Shown: positions 25,971 to 35,164 of the stretch, in pieces | Position numbering within the stretch: the first letter of the stretch is position 1 | Layout of the letters: each line of letters opens with the position of its first letter | NCBI GenBank assembly: GCA_947632205.1 | Contig: CANROK010000003.1 | Coordinates: forward strand, 1-47,829 | Reading direction: 5' to 3' | Length of the DNA stretch: 47,829 nucleotides | DNA from: an uncultured Bacilli bacterium | GTDB taxonomy: Bacteria; Bacillota_I; Bacilli_A; RF39; UBA660 | Made by a program: the position numbers and the translations under genes | Notes under the pieces: generated by a model | Database searches by the model: none | What the model saw: only the letters and a program-made list of their open reading frames with translations | Told to the model about the DNA's origin: nothing

Positions 25971-26026
25971 AGTGTTAATTACCCCTGAAAAAATTAACGT
26001 CATATATGTTAGCACATATTTTCTTT

Positions 26027-27127
26027 TTAGTCAAATTTTTTTTGCCTATTTAAAGTATTACCTTTAAAAGATAAGCTATTTAAATGATTTTCATCTTTAA
26101 AAAAGATTCCCAAATTATGAATACTTACAATTAATCTTGCTAAAGCTTGACTATTTTTATAATAAAGTTTTAATTCATCAATAGTTTTTAAACTTAAACT
26201 ATGTAAATTTCTTATATCATATTTTTTCAATTTTTTATAATTCTCTAAATCAATTTTACCATTAATATACAATTCTTCTATTGTAATATTTAAATAATCA
26301 TCTAGCGTATTTAAATTACGATTATCATGTATATTGATAAAATTCAATCCCATAACTTCTAAAGATATTTTAATTACATTTTTTAAATTTGGTTCAAGAT
26401 ATATTTGATTTAAAACATTTTGAAAACTTTGTAAATTAGATAAATTATAACAAATGAAAAATCTTTTTAAAATATCAGCATTATTTTTATAAAAAAACCA
26501 ATACATACTAGAATTAAGAATTGTATCTACATTATTTTTTAAAATAATATTTCTTTTCTCCAAAGTTTTGAGTTCATCAATAAATTTTAAATTTAAATTA
26601 TGAATTACAAATTCTATCTCTTTAATTGATTTATTACTAAGTGTCATTTTAGCCAGTTCATATCTACTAAACATTAATAATTCTCCAATAGTATAAATAT
26701 TATTTTTAATTAATATTCCTTTTATATAATAAGAAAAATTGAATTCATCTATTGTTCTATTACAATATTTTTCGTTAATTGCTACAGAAGATAGTTTATT
26801 TTTATCATTAACAATTAAAATTCTTCGGTATAATAATAACATTATTCTATCTATTTTTTTTAAAATTCTTTGCGTACTTAAATTATATATTTCAGCAAGT
26901 TTAGTACTTGCTAAACGAACACCATTATTTAAAATACCAAAATATTGTCTAATCATTAAAGTTTGTTCTTCATTTAAAGGCATAACAATACTTTTATTAA
27001 GATTATATAAATCATTAACTAGAAAAGAAATTGCTTCATCATAATTTTTATTTTTTATATTATTTTTTTCTAAAAATTCAAATTTTAAATATTTTAAAAC
27101 TTCTTCTTTTGTAACAATTCTTTTCAT
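26027..27127 (-). CDS. Sigma-region-4-like and RpoA-CTD-like domain protein, function unknown
   Basis: A 366-residue cytoplasmic protein that I cannot assign to a named family. Residues ~55-103 look like a sigma-factor region 4 helix-turn-helix (STKLAEIYNLSTQRILKKID, then RIMLLLYRR, in the place of the usual ...SRERVRQIEAKALRKLR). Residues ~128-186 resemble the RNA polymerase alpha C-terminal domain: YIKGILIKNNIYTIGELL, then LSNKSIKEIEFVIHNLNLKF, like the NCLKRAGIxTVGDLL ... NLGKKSLxEI pattern. A second, weaker copy of the latter may lie near residues 300-345 (RNLHSLSLKTIDELK). GAGGTGA precedes ATG 27127. It stands alone. A role at RNA polymerase or a promoter is inference from the two domains. 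Confidence 0.6.
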   Translation of the reverse strand: MKRIVTKEEVLKYLKFEFLEKNNIKNKNYDEAISFLVNDLYNLNKSIVMPLNEEQTLMIRQYFGILNNGVRLASTKLAEIYNLSTQRILKKIDRIMLLLYRRILIVNDKNKLSSVAINEKYCNRTIDEFNFSYYIKGILIKNNIYTIGELLMFSRYELAKMTLSNKSIKEIEFVIHNLNLKFIDELKTLEKRNIILKNNVDTILNSSMYWFFYKNNADILKRFFICYNLSNLQSFQNVLNQIYLEPNLKNVIKISLEVMGLNFINIHDNRNLNTLDDYLNITIEELYINGKIDLENYKKLKKYDIRNLHSLSLKTIDELKLYYKNSQALARLIVSIHNLGIFFKDENHLNSLSFKGNTLNRQKKFD

Positions 27128-27269
27128 GCATTCACCTCAATTTTTTCTTTATTATACTTTATTTAAATTTTTTGTCAATTAAAAAGTGGATTATTTCCTT
27201 TCTTATTTTTAAGCCCAGCAGTTTAGGAATATAAAAGCCAATATTGGAAACGTTTTTTAACATTTTACC

Positions 27270-27301
27270 AAATAAAAAAAGGATAAACCTTTTTTTATTT
27301 C
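27270..27301 (-). terminator. Terminator of the collagen-like gene
   Basis: AAATAAAAAAAGG-ATAAA-CCTTTTTTTATTT directly after the stop; works on the minus strand and is symmetrical. Confidence 0.75.
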
Positions 27302-27306
27302 ATTCA

Positions 27307-27783
27307 TTATCCAGCTGCTGGACCTGTTGGGCCTTCTGGACCTGTTGGACCTTCTGGACCTGTTGGACCCTCTGGACCTGTTGGGCCTTCTGGACCTGTT
27401 GGACCTTCTGGACCTGTTACACCTTCAGGACCTGTTGGACCTTCTGGACCTGTTACACCTTCAGGACCTGTTGGACCCTCTGGACCAGTTACACCTTGTG
27501 GACCTGTTGGACCTTCTGGACCAGTTATACCTTGTGGACCTGTTGGACCAATCGGACCTGTTGGACCTTGTGGTATAGTTAAATTCAAAATAAAATTAGG
27601 TGATGTTCCAGTTATACTAGCGGCAGCCATAGTTCCTGGAGCACCAGTTGTAACAGTACCTATTTGTAATGTTGGCGTCACTCCTCCACCTCCGTTAACT
27701 GGGACAATGCAACAACATGGTTGTGGTCGGTAACATTTATTAAAGTTTTCAATAATACATCTTGCACGTTCAACATTATTCAT
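27307..27783 (-). CDS. Collagen-like Gly-Pro-Thr repeat protein, likely spore surface (BclA-like)
   Basis: A 158-residue protein: an N-terminal region of about 70 residues with a Cys cluster (PQPCCCIVP) and a Gly-rich hinge, then about 28 Gly-X-Y triplets, mainly GPT, GPE and GVT (residues ~73-156), then AAG and stop. Collagen-like Thr-rich stretches form glycosylated triple-helical filaments on exosporia (BclA in Bacillus anthracis). The C-terminal trimerising domain found in BclA is absent; the terminator follows the stop at once, so this is not a frameshift. I chose ATG 27783 because GGGAGGGAAAA precedes it. CATATCTTA at 27800-27808 matches the SigK -10 pattern, although its -35 is not evident. 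Confidence 0.85.
   Translation of the reverse strand: MNNVERARCIIENFNKCYRPQPCCCIVPVNGGGGVTPTLQIGTVTTGAPGTMAAASITGTSPNFILNLTIPQGPTGPIGPTGPQGITGPEGPTGPQGVTGPEGPTGPEGVTGPEGPTGPEGVTGPEGPTGPEGPTGPEGPTGPEGPTGPEGPTGPAAG
27311..27560. repeat. 18-bp tandem repeats encoding Gly-Pro-Glu-Gly-Pro-Thr
   Basis: About 13-14 tandem 18-bp units of the form GGACCTTCTGGACCTGTT with scattered third-base and codon changes; units nearest the gene's 3' end are the most uniform. Slippage can change the number of collagen triplets. Confidence 0.85.
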
Positions 27784-27799
27784 TTTTCCCTCCCATTTA

Positions 27800-27818
27800 T
27801 AAGATATGACCTTATCTT
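27800..27818 (-). promoter_or_regulatory. Candidate SigK -10 and overlapping inverted repeat
   Basis: CATATCTTA (minus strand, 27800-27808) fits CATANNNTA. AAGATA (27801-27806) and TATCTT (27813-27818) form an inverted repeat across it. No AC-type -35 at 16-17 bases, and the leader would be only about 10 bases, so weak. Confidence 0.25.
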
Positions 27819-27845
27819 GTAATTGCAAAGTTCAAATGACTATTA

Positions 27846-28964
27846 TTAAATATTTAATTTTTGAATGCTTTCTTTTAAATAATATATAAACTTATCAACT
27901 TCTTCTTTTGTTGTTAAATGTGATAAACTAATTCTAATACTTGATTTAGCCCTCTCAATATCTTTAGTTAATTCTAAAACATTTAAACTAAAATCATTCG
28001 TACTACAAGCAATTTTAGTTGATAAATATATATCATATTCTTCTAATGCATGCATAATTGTTTCAGATTTTATATTTTCAATACTTATATTTAAAATATG
28101 CGGTATACAATTGTCATTACTATTTATTATTATATTTGGAATTTTTATTAATTTTTCTCTTAAATATTTATTTAAATTTGAAACATATTCATAATTTTTA
28201 GATAGATTATCATAAATCAATCTAATGGCTTTAGCAAAAGATACAATTAAAGGATGTGCTGGTGTTCCACTTCGATAAATAGATGTAGATTTACCACCAT
28301 GAATAAGCGGCTCAATTTCTAATTTTTCATTTTTAATTAAAGCCCCAATACCTTTTAATCCATATATTTTATGAGCTGAAATACTAGCTAAATCAACATT
28401 ATCTAAGTTTATATGTATTTTACCTAAACTTTGTGTTAAATCAGTATGAAAAAAACATTTAGGATACTGTTTAATTAATAAAGCAATATCTTCAATAGGA
28501 TTTAAAATTCCAATTTCACTATTAACAGCACAAATACTAACTAAAATAGTATTATCAGTGATTAAAGATTTTAAATTATCAATATCGACTACACCATTAT
28601 GATCACACTTAACATAAGATATTTCAAAACCAAGAGTTTCTAAATATTTTAGTGTTTCATTAATAGAAGAATGTTCATATTTAGTAGTAATTATTTGTTT
28701 ACCTCTATTTTGATATTTTAAACAAATACCCTTTATTGCTAAATTATTTGCTTCACTTGAACTACTAGTATAGATTATTTCTTTATCATTTAATTTTAAT
28801 AATTCTTTTATTTGTTCTGTTGCTTCATTTATTAATTTATCTATTCTTATACCAAGTTTATGTAAAGAATTAGCATTACCTATAAAATCAAGATTTGCTT
28901 TATTAAAACTATCTAATACTTCTTTATTTACCGGAGTTGTAGCACTATAATCTAAATAAATCAT
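27846..28964 (-). CDS. Cysteine desulfurase (NifS/IscS family)
   Basis: A pyridoxal-phosphate enzyme that takes sulfur from cysteine for iron-sulfur clusters or tRNA thiolation. It is 372 residues and starts MIYLDYSATTPV, as in the family. The PLP Lys is in SAHKIYGLKGIGAL and the mobile catalytic Cys in KIACSTNDFS. The His/Asp cofactor contacts (TTKYEHSSI, FFHTDLTQSLGK) are present. The start ATG follows AGAGGAAA. No iscU/sufU, thiI or mnmA lies next to it, so the pathway cannot be told. In Bacillota such a solitary gene often pairs with thiI or mnmA elsewhere. Confidence 0.93.
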   Translation of the reverse strand: MIYLDYSATTPVNKEVLDSFNKANLDFIGNANSLHKLGIRIDKLINEATEQIKELLKLNDKEIIYTSSSSEANNLAIKGICLKYQNRGKQIITTKYEHSSINETLKYLETLGFEISYVKCDHNGVVDIDNLKSLITDNTILVSICAVNSEIGILNPIEDIALLIKQYPKCFFHTDLTQSLGKIHINLDNVDLASISAHKIYGLKGIGALIKNEKLEIEPLIHGGKSTSIYRSGTPAHPLIVSFAKAIRLIYDNLSKNYEYVSNLNKYLREKLIKIPNIIINSNDNCIPHILNISIENIKSETIMHALEEYDIYLSTKIACSTNDFSLNVLELTKDIERAKSSIRISLSHLTTKEEVDKFIYYLKESIQKLNI

Positions 28965-29010
28965 AATATTTCCTCTTTTCTTAGGAGATTATAACACTTG
29001 AAATACATAA

Positions 29011-29033
29011 AAAAAAGAGAAAATTTCTCTTTT
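29011..29033 (-). terminator. Terminator of the murL-murD-membrane protein transcript
   Basis: AAAAGAGAAA / TTTCTCTTTT with T8 on the minus strand, at the stop of the membrane protein gene. Confidence 0.75.
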
Positions 29034-30477
29034 ATTGAATAACTGAACAAGTATAACCTAAACCTTCAGTTCCAAAATATTTAACAATTGCTAAATAATT
29101 TTTAATATTATCTTCTCCATAAGTTGTATATAATTCATTATTATCAAATATTTTAGTAATAATTGTAATAGATCTCTCATTATCATCAAATGTTACATCA
29201 CTATAATTAGCAGTTATTCCATCAATAGTAACACTTTTTTCTTCATTGAAATTATTTCTTAAATTATTGTAATCATCAACTGAAGTTATAATATATTTTG
29301 TTATTTCTTGAGTAAGACCACCATAAACATTTAATTCCGTTTCTGAATCTGAAATACTAAAACGATAAGAAACTGTTTTACTGCCTGTTGGATTACTAAT
29401 ATCACTAGTATTAATAATACAATTATAACGGGCTTTAATACTATATTGTGTAACTACTAATTTACTTGTAAAATCACTTGTTTTACCAGAACTATTAGAT
29501 GCTTTAATAGTTATATCATGAACTCCTGGAGTACTTAATTTACTTGTTACTTCATTTGGATCAACAAATTCATAAGTTATATTATCATAATCACTTATAG
29601 CAAAATCTTTAGCATCAGCTTTTTCTCCAGCAATCTTATAGACTGTAACCGGAGTAATTTCAAGTGGTCTATTATCAATTATAGTAATTTTACCCTTTCT
29701 TTTAGTATTACCACAAGTAACAACAAATTCATATATTCCTTCTTTATTTATATTAACTTCACTTATATCTTTTTCACAATTAGTAGCATTTGTACCAGTT
29801 ATTTTGGCATATTTTTCCATTTCTGATGGTAATTCTTCTCCTAAATTAGCTTCAAAATCTAATGTTTCAATTTTGGCTTTATTTCCACCACTAAGAACAT
29901 TACTACTCAATAAGAAATATACTCCGCCACCAATAAGTGCTAATAATACTAATATCAAAATAATAAATAATACTTTATTGCCACCTTTCTTTGGCTTTTT
30001 ATCACTTTCTAAAGATATTGGTGGTGTAGTTCCTACAACAGATGAACTATCAAAACCAGGCATTGGTTGAATTGTTTGGGGATTAGTATATGCTGGTTGA
30101 TTACTTACAGGTTTTGCAGTAGGAGTTACCAAAGTTTCTGGTACTTCTTTTATATTTGCCGGTGTTGGTTCTAATGGTTCTATAGAAACTGATGATCCAG
30201 CATCTGGTCCCAAAGGAGGAATAGAATTATCAGTTGGTGTTGGTATTGCTGTATTATTAACATTATTATTTACAGTTGGATTAGGTATTGGTGTTGGTGT
30301 TTGTGGAACTTCTGAAATTTTTGGTTGGGCTGGCTTATCTAACATTACTGTAAAACCTGGATTTACTGAAGAACCACTATTATTGGGATTTTGTGGTGTT
30401 TGTGGTGGTGTTGGAATTCCATTATTTGGCATTCCATTAGATAAATTATTTGTAGCATTACTATTATCATTATTCAT
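29032..30477 (-). CDS. Single-pass membrane protein with disordered Pro/Asn-rich N-terminus and extracellular Ig-like domains
   Basis: A 481-residue protein of unknown function. Residues 1-165 are low-complexity Pro/Asn/Thr/Ser and predicted cytoplasmic. A Lys-rich stop (KKPKKGGNK) leads to one transmembrane helix (about 169-191). About 290 outer residues follow, with beta-sandwich-like segments: ITIIDNRPLEI and YSIKARYNCI are typical of short Ig-like or cadherin-like folds, with a few Cys. The layout resembles zinc-ribbon-less cousins of Bacillota membrane proteins next to murein genes. It follows murD by 61 bases, so a role at the cell wall is possible (inference). AAGGGG precedes the ATG. 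Confidence 0.7.
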   Translation of the reverse strand: MNNDNSNATNNLSNGMPNNGIPTPPQTPQNPNNSGSSVNPGFTVMLDKPAQPKISEVPQTPTPIPNPTVNNNVNNTAIPTPTDNSIPPLGPDAGSSVSIEPLEPTPANIKEVPETLVTPTAKPVSNQPAYTNPQTIQPMPGFDSSSVVGTTPPISLESDKKPKKGGNKVLFIILILVLLALIGGGVYFLLSSNVLSGGNKAKIETLDFEANLGEELPSEMEKYAKITGTNATNCEKDISEVNINKEGIYEFVVTCGNTKRKGKITIIDNRPLEITPVTVYKIAGEKADAKDFAISDYDNITYEFVDPNEVTSKLSTPGVHDITIKASNSSGKTSDFTSKLVVTQYSIKARYNCIINTSDISNPTGSKTVSYRFSISDSETELNVYGGLTQEITKYIITSVDDYNNLRNNFNEEKSVTIDGITANYSDVTFDDNERSITIITKIFDNNELYTTYGEDNIKNYLAIVKYFGTEGLGYTCSVIQ

Positions 30478-30540
30478 TTTATCAAGCCCCTTTAACTACT
30501 ATTGTAATTATATCGTTATTTTTATATTTTTTCAACTACT

Positions 30541-31878
30541 TTAATTATTATTTAAAATATATTCTTTAAATTTATCTCCTTTTTCAGAATAATTTTTAAA
30601 TTGATTATAAGATGATGCTGCTGGTGACAATATACATGCTGTATTTTTTCTTGTAACCTTCTTTGCAATATTACATGCTTCTTCTAAAGTATCAACTAAA
30701 TAAACTTTTTCTTGCGGTAAACTTTTAGCAATCATATGTCCTGTTGTAGGCATACAAATAAAATTTTCTATTTTAGAATTTTTTAAAAATTCAGCAAAGC
30801 CAGCATAAGATATTCCCCGATCAAGTCCTCCAAATATTAATGTTGTTATATTATCTATTGCTTTTATTGCATTTTTAGTGGCCTCAGGTATAGTAGCTAA
30901 TGTATCAACATAATATTCCACATCATTAACTACGCCAATTAATTCTAAACGATATGCCACAGGTTTAAATTGAGAAATGGCTTTAAATGTTAAGTTATCA
31001 TCTAAATTAAGGATTTTACTAACAGCATAAGCCACCATAATATTTTCAAAATTATGCATTCCTTTTAAATTTCTCTCTAAGTTTATATCAAATACTTTAT
31101 CATTTTTATAATATACTTCATTATTTTTTAAAAATACTGTTGCTTCTCTATTTAAATCAATAGTTATTTTTTCCCCTTTAAAATTTTTTTGCTTTATTAA
31201 ATCATTTAAATTTTTATTATCTTGACAATATACCATATAATCTTCACTATCTTGATAAGCAAACATGTGCATTTTTGATTCATAATAATGTTTTATATTA
31301 CCGGCATGATCTAAATGATCTTCAAATAAATTTAAAACAATACCAATATGAGGTGATACATTCATAAATTCTAATTGATGAGAAGACATTTCAATAACAA
31401 TTAAAGTATCATCCTTTATTTCTTCTAAGATTGAAAAAACAGGTATTCCCATATTTCCAGCAACAATCACGTCAAGACCATTTTCGAGTAATATATTGTA
31501 AATAAGCATAGAAGTAGTTGTTTTTCCTTTTGTTCCCGTTACACCAATTACTTTATCTCTTGCAACACTTAACAATAATTCTAATTCAGATGTAATATTT
31601 ATGTTACTTGTATCAATATCTTTTAAAGATATACCCGGTGTCTTAATAACTAAATCATATTTTTCTAGATCTTCTAAATATTTATCCCCATAGATAAAAT
31701 TAACTTTATTATCTAACTTAAATATTTCTTTGAAACTTACATTATCTTTATCAATAATGGTAATATAAGTATCAGGAATATATTTTCTTATAAAATTATA
31801 GGTTGCTTCTCCTTCTCTACCAAAACCTAAAATAGCCACCTTTTTATCTTTAATTAAATCAATAATTTTATTAATCAT
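30541..31878 (-). CDS. murD: MurD-type UDP-MurNAc-L-Ala:glutamate ligase
   Basis: ATP-dependent Mur ligase adding glutamate to UDP-MurNAc-L-alanine in peptidoglycan synthesis. The 445-residue product has the N-terminal nucleotide-sugar domain (VAILGFGREGEATYNF), the ATP loop GVTGTKGKTTTS (about residues 110-121), EMSSHQLEF, and NLFEDHLDHAGNIKHYYESK. Its frame overlaps the end of murL by 8 bases. In organisms with MurL the ligase (MurD2) adds L-Glu, which MurL then inverts; the tight coupling here suggests this ligase is of that type, though the sequence alone does not prove its stereospecificity. Confidence 0.93.
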   Translation of the reverse strand: MINKIIDLIKDKKVAILGFGREGEATYNFIRKYIPDTYITIIDKDNVSFKEIFKLDNKVNFIYGDKYLEDLEKYDLVIKTPGISLKDIDTSNINITSELELLLSVARDKVIGVTGTKGKTTTSMLIYNILLENGLDVIVAGNMGIPVFSILEEIKDDTLIVIEMSSHQLEFMNVSPHIGIVLNLFEDHLDHAGNIKHYYESKMHMFAYQDSEDYMVYCQDNKNLNDLIKQKNFKGEKITIDLNREATVFLKNNEVYYKNDKVFDINLERNLKGMHNFENIMVAYAVSKILNLDDNLTFKAISQFKPVAYRLELIGVVNDVEYYVDTLATIPEATKNAIKAIDNITTLIFGGLDRGISYAGFAEFLKNSKIENFICMPTTGHMIAKSLPQEKVYLVDTLEEACNIAKKVTRKNTACILSPAASSYNQFKNYSEKGDKFKEYILNNN

Positions 31879-33220
31879 TATTTAAAATCTCCTTTAATTT
31901 TATTATATCATTCTCTAATAAACTATTATTATTATCAAAAAAGTGTTCTAAATCGATATTTAAAATCTTTTCATCATAATAATTATCATAATAATATTTT
32001 AATAAATAAGGTAAATTATTTTTATCTAACTTTTTTATTGTTTTAGTAATAGCATAATTTATTTCTTCAAATGTCCCTACGCATTCAAATGGTTTTATAT
32101 TACTTTTACCAAGTAATTCAAGAAACAAAGGTAACATATTTTCTTTAGTAAATAAATCTTCTTTAAAAATAGCAATTAATTCATCTTTATATAAAAATGG
32201 AGATAATAAAGAATAAATAAACAAACATTTAGCACAATTACAACACCAAGTCCAGTTCATATTTTTACTACCTACATTGCAGCTTTTAAAGATATGATGA
32301 AATTTGGGATATTTAGCAAAAATCATGGCTATTTGATATTCGGTAAGGGGTCTTAAAAAAGAATAATATTTAATATCTTTATTTAAAAATTCTTGAGCAT
32401 AATCTTGAAAATCTTTCTCAAATTCATATGATTTAGAATACTGATGGTTAATTTTTTCTCCCAAAATATTTGTCTCATTAGCACTGCTTTCATTAGATAA
32501 TACTATATATTTTTTATTATTTAAATAAGCAGTTAAAAAGGATACAAACGCAACCATAGCTGAAAAAGGTGTATGGCCATTTAAAAAGCCCAAATCATTA
32601 AGTTCTAACAAGTTCTTATCAATAGTTCGATAAACTTTATAAATATCTCTATCTTCATAACCTGCAGCATAAGCACAATTTAACATAACTTCTTTCGGAT
32701 TAATAATTAAACAGCCACTATTTTCTTTACTATATAAATCTAAAGTTACACAAGAATCTTTTCCACCACCTACGGCTATCAAATTACCAGAACCTTTATA
32801 CTCAATAAATTTATCATAATAATTACCATTAAACTTAAAATTAACAAAATCAGCATAATTTAATTTTATTTTATTTTTATAAATTAATTCACTTAAACCA
32901 TAATAATACACCTTTTTAAAAAAATGTTGTTGTTTTTCATTAATTTTTCCACAATTTACAATAATATTAGGTGCTAATGTAGCTTTCCAATAACTAACTA
33001 TTTCTAATAAACCAATATTAAAAGCCAACTTCTCAACAAATTCTTTATCAATATTTTTAATAGCATAAGGAATTTTTATAATATGTTTAAATTCTTTTAA
33101 ATTTATTATTTTATAATCATAGATAATTTCAATATAATTTTCTTCATAATTAATGTTAAATTTATCATAAACAAAAGTATCATATTTTTTTATTTCTTCC
33201 CAAGTTTTTTTATTATTCAT
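31871..33220 (-). CDS. murL: MurL-like UDP-MurNAc-L-Ala-L-Glu epimerase
   Basis: A 449-residue protein of the MurL family described in Xanthomonas, which converts the L-glutamyl residue of UDP-MurNAc-L-Ala-L-Glu to D-glutamyl. The PP-loop nucleotide motif is IAVGGGKDSCVTLDL. Other family-like blocks are LSNESSANE, FLRPLTEYQIAMIFAKYP and a Cys cluster NWTWCCNCAKCLF. Murein context supports the call: its last 8 bases overlap murD. The epimerase route would replace glutamate racemase (MurI) as source of D-Glu; whether murI also exists lies outside the window. Start ATG 33220. The family call rests on motif and neighbour, so moderately high confidence. Confidence 0.82.
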   Translation of the reverse strand: MNNKKTWEEIKKYDTFVYDKFNINYEENYIEIIYDYKIINLKEFKHIIKIPYAIKNIDKEFVEKLAFNIGLLEIVSYWKATLAPNIIVNCGKINEKQQHFFKKVYYYGLSELIYKNKIKLNYADFVNFKFNGNYYDKFIEYKGSGNLIAVGGGKDSCVTLDLYSKENSGCLIINPKEVMLNCAYAAGYEDRDIYKVYRTIDKNLLELNDLGFLNGHTPFSAMVAFVSFLTAYLNNKKYIVLSNESSANETNILGEKINHQYSKSYEFEKDFQDYAQEFLNKDIKYYSFLRPLTEYQIAMIFAKYPKFHHIFKSCNVGSKNMNWTWCCNCAKCLFIYSLLSPFLYKDELIAIFKEDLFTKENMLPLFLELLGKSNIKPFECVGTFEEINYAITKTIKKLDKNNLPYLLKYYYDNYYDEKILNIDLEHFFDNNNSLLENDIIKLKEILNND

Positions 33221-33278
33221 CTAAAAACCTCCCATATATATTTATTAAAAATATATTCTTTCTTTGATTATAACATTG

Positions 33279-35078
33279 TTATCTGTTTTTTAATAGTTTT
33301 TTATAAAGAAATGATACTATAGAGGCAAATAGTAAAACACCTAATCCAATAATGATATATTTATTATAATCTTGCCATAAATATATTAATTTATTAGATA
33401 AAATATTATTTGGTTTATCATCATCTATTTGATAAAATAAAGTGCTTTTTATGTTTTTTGGGCTATTATTATGCTCAAGTAAATCGCTTTGTTTATCTGT
33501 TTCATTAGTAGCAACTTTAATTGTTAATTGAAATTTATTATCTTTTAAATTAGTTGTGTCAACAAAATTAATGCCATCAATAGAAATATATTGAACATTT
33601 TCTTTCATTTTCATTGTACTATAAGTACCATCTATAGGATAAGATACTCCAAGTTCTATATTATCATTATCTATTATTTTAATTAAAATAGAATATTTAT
33701 CACTATTTATAATTGGTTTATCAAAAATATCTAAAGTATTATAACCAACAAAATTAATTTCACCTTCACCAATTTTAATAGCATTATTAATATTAGATTC
33801 AATACCATTAGCAAAAAACACTTCATATCTTTGATTAATTTTTGGAAAATACATAGCTATTTCTTCTAATTGCTCATTTTTTAAACTTTTTTTATCAAAA
33901 AAATTAATTAAACTGATTTCTTTACTATCTATCTCATATGTTGCATTATAACCTAAATCATCATAGTAATAAGTATAATCTTCGACATCTTTAGAAGCAT
34001 CAAAAAAGCCCACTACACTTTTACAAATATAAATATCATCATAAGAAATATATTCAAAACCTTTATCACCAATATTTAAATATACATTTTCATCATAAAA
34101 AAATATTTCATCTTCACTTATTTCATAAATGCTTGCTAATAATAATTTTAATCTTGCATCATTAATTTCATCAATACTATTAATATTTAAATTAGTTCGA
34201 TAATTAGCATATAATTGTCTTTTTACTAAATCTTTCGTACCAATATTCATAATTTCCCCATAAGAATTTTTAATTATGAATGCCCCATCTCTTGTAGGAG
34301 GATTAATTGATGAAAATTTTTCTTTAGAAATAGTATCATCCCAACCAATAATAGTAACACCATGATTAACATCTTGATTTCCAGGAATTATATCGCCATT
34401 TATATCTTTTCTTGCAAGGCCATTATAATAATTATATTTTCTAAAAACATTAGTATTATCTGCATATACAGATGCTGCCAAAGCTCCATTAGTTATTAAA
34501 TATTCTTTTATATCTTTTATAACATCAGTATTACATGTAGAACCACTACCAATAAAAGCAATAGAGTTTACATCAAATTCAGGATTAACATTTAATATTT
34601 TATCTTCTGATATTGGCTTATTTTCATTATATAAATTAATTAAATCAACAAAAGGTAAAGACACTTCTTCTATAGCACCCCATCCATTCATTAAGTAAGA
34701 TGCCGCTAAATTATAATTTCCCCCAGTATTTGCCTCTCTATTAAATGTTAATCGATTATATTTATAAGTATTTTGAGTAGCTAATTCTAAGTGTGCTTCG
34801 GATAAATCATTATAATAATAATTATTAATTAATAAATTAGATTCAATTGAGGCATTAGTAGCAAAAGCCCAACAAGCATTTGTATTATATTGGTTTTTTA
34901 TAGAAGTAACTAAATCATAATCTTTTAAATTAAAGTAAGTATCATTAACACTAATTGTACCTAATTTTGGATTACTTTTTATAAATTTAAACTTATCTAA
35001 AGCATTAACCCGTAAAATAGGAGTATTAAACATTAAAAAACTAATTAAAATTGTAAATATGAATTGTTTTTTAATCAT
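33279..35078 (-). CDS. Secreted, membrane-tethered C1 (papain-like) cysteine protease
   Basis: A 599-residue protein with a signal peptide (about residues 1-26, ending NAL). It has a papain-fold catalytic domain with Gln63 and Cys69 in KNQYNTNACWAFA, His239 in VNHGVTIIGWDD and Asn271 in IIKNSYGE, the full catalytic set. About 280 residues of beta-rich sequence follow, like the lectin-like domain seen after C1 peptidases of anaerobic Bacillota. One C-terminal transmembrane helix (YIIIGLGVLLFASIVSFLY) with a KKLLKNR tail anchors it on the outer face. There is no obvious inhibitory propeptide. Target unknown: wall remodelling, host proteins or nutrient digestion. Upstream lies a TATAAT near 35100. 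Confidence 0.87.
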   Translation of the reverse strand: MIKKQFIFTILISFLMFNTPILRVNALDKFKFIKSNPKLGTISVNDTYFNLKDYDLVTSIKNQYNTNACWAFATNASIESNLLINNYYYNDLSEAHLELATQNTYKYNRLTFNREANTGGNYNLAASYLMNGWGAIEEVSLPFVDLINLYNENKPISEDKILNVNPEFDVNSIAFIGSGSTCNTDVIKDIKEYLITNGALAASVYADNTNVFRKYNYYNGLARKDINGDIIPGNQDVNHGVTIIGWDDTISKEKFSSINPPTRDGAFIIKNSYGEIMNIGTKDLVKRQLYANYRTNLNINSIDEINDARLKLLLASIYEISEDEIFFYDENVYLNIGDKGFEYISYDDIYICKSVVGFFDASKDVEDYTYYYDDLGYNATYEIDSKEISLINFFDKKSLKNEQLEEIAMYFPKINQRYEVFFANGIESNINNAIKIGEGEINFVGYNTLDIFDKPIINSDKYSILIKIIDNDNIELGVSYPIDGTYSTMKMKENVQYISIDGINFVDTTNLKDNKFQLTIKVATNETDKQSDLLEHNNSPKNIKSTLFYQIDDDKPNNILSNKLIYLWQDYNKYIIIGLGVLLFASIVSFLYKKLLKNR

Positions 35079-35164
35079 AATCTCCTACTTTCTATTCTTT
35101 TTATATTATATCACTTATTTAACTTTTTTTTAATATCGTAAATAAATATACAATATTAATCGTC

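Noticed and set aside
27311..27560. Regular short repeats as a CRISPR array
   Set aside because: Units are contiguous 18-mers without spacers and lie inside a Gly-X-Y coding frame.
27244..27582. Plus-strand open frames of 112 and 83 aa across the collagen-like gene, full of Cys-Trp or Leu-Leu-Asp
   Set aside because: They are shadows of the 18-bp Gly-Pro-Thr repeats, with no ribosome binding site; the minus-strand collagen frame has strong initiation and a terminator.
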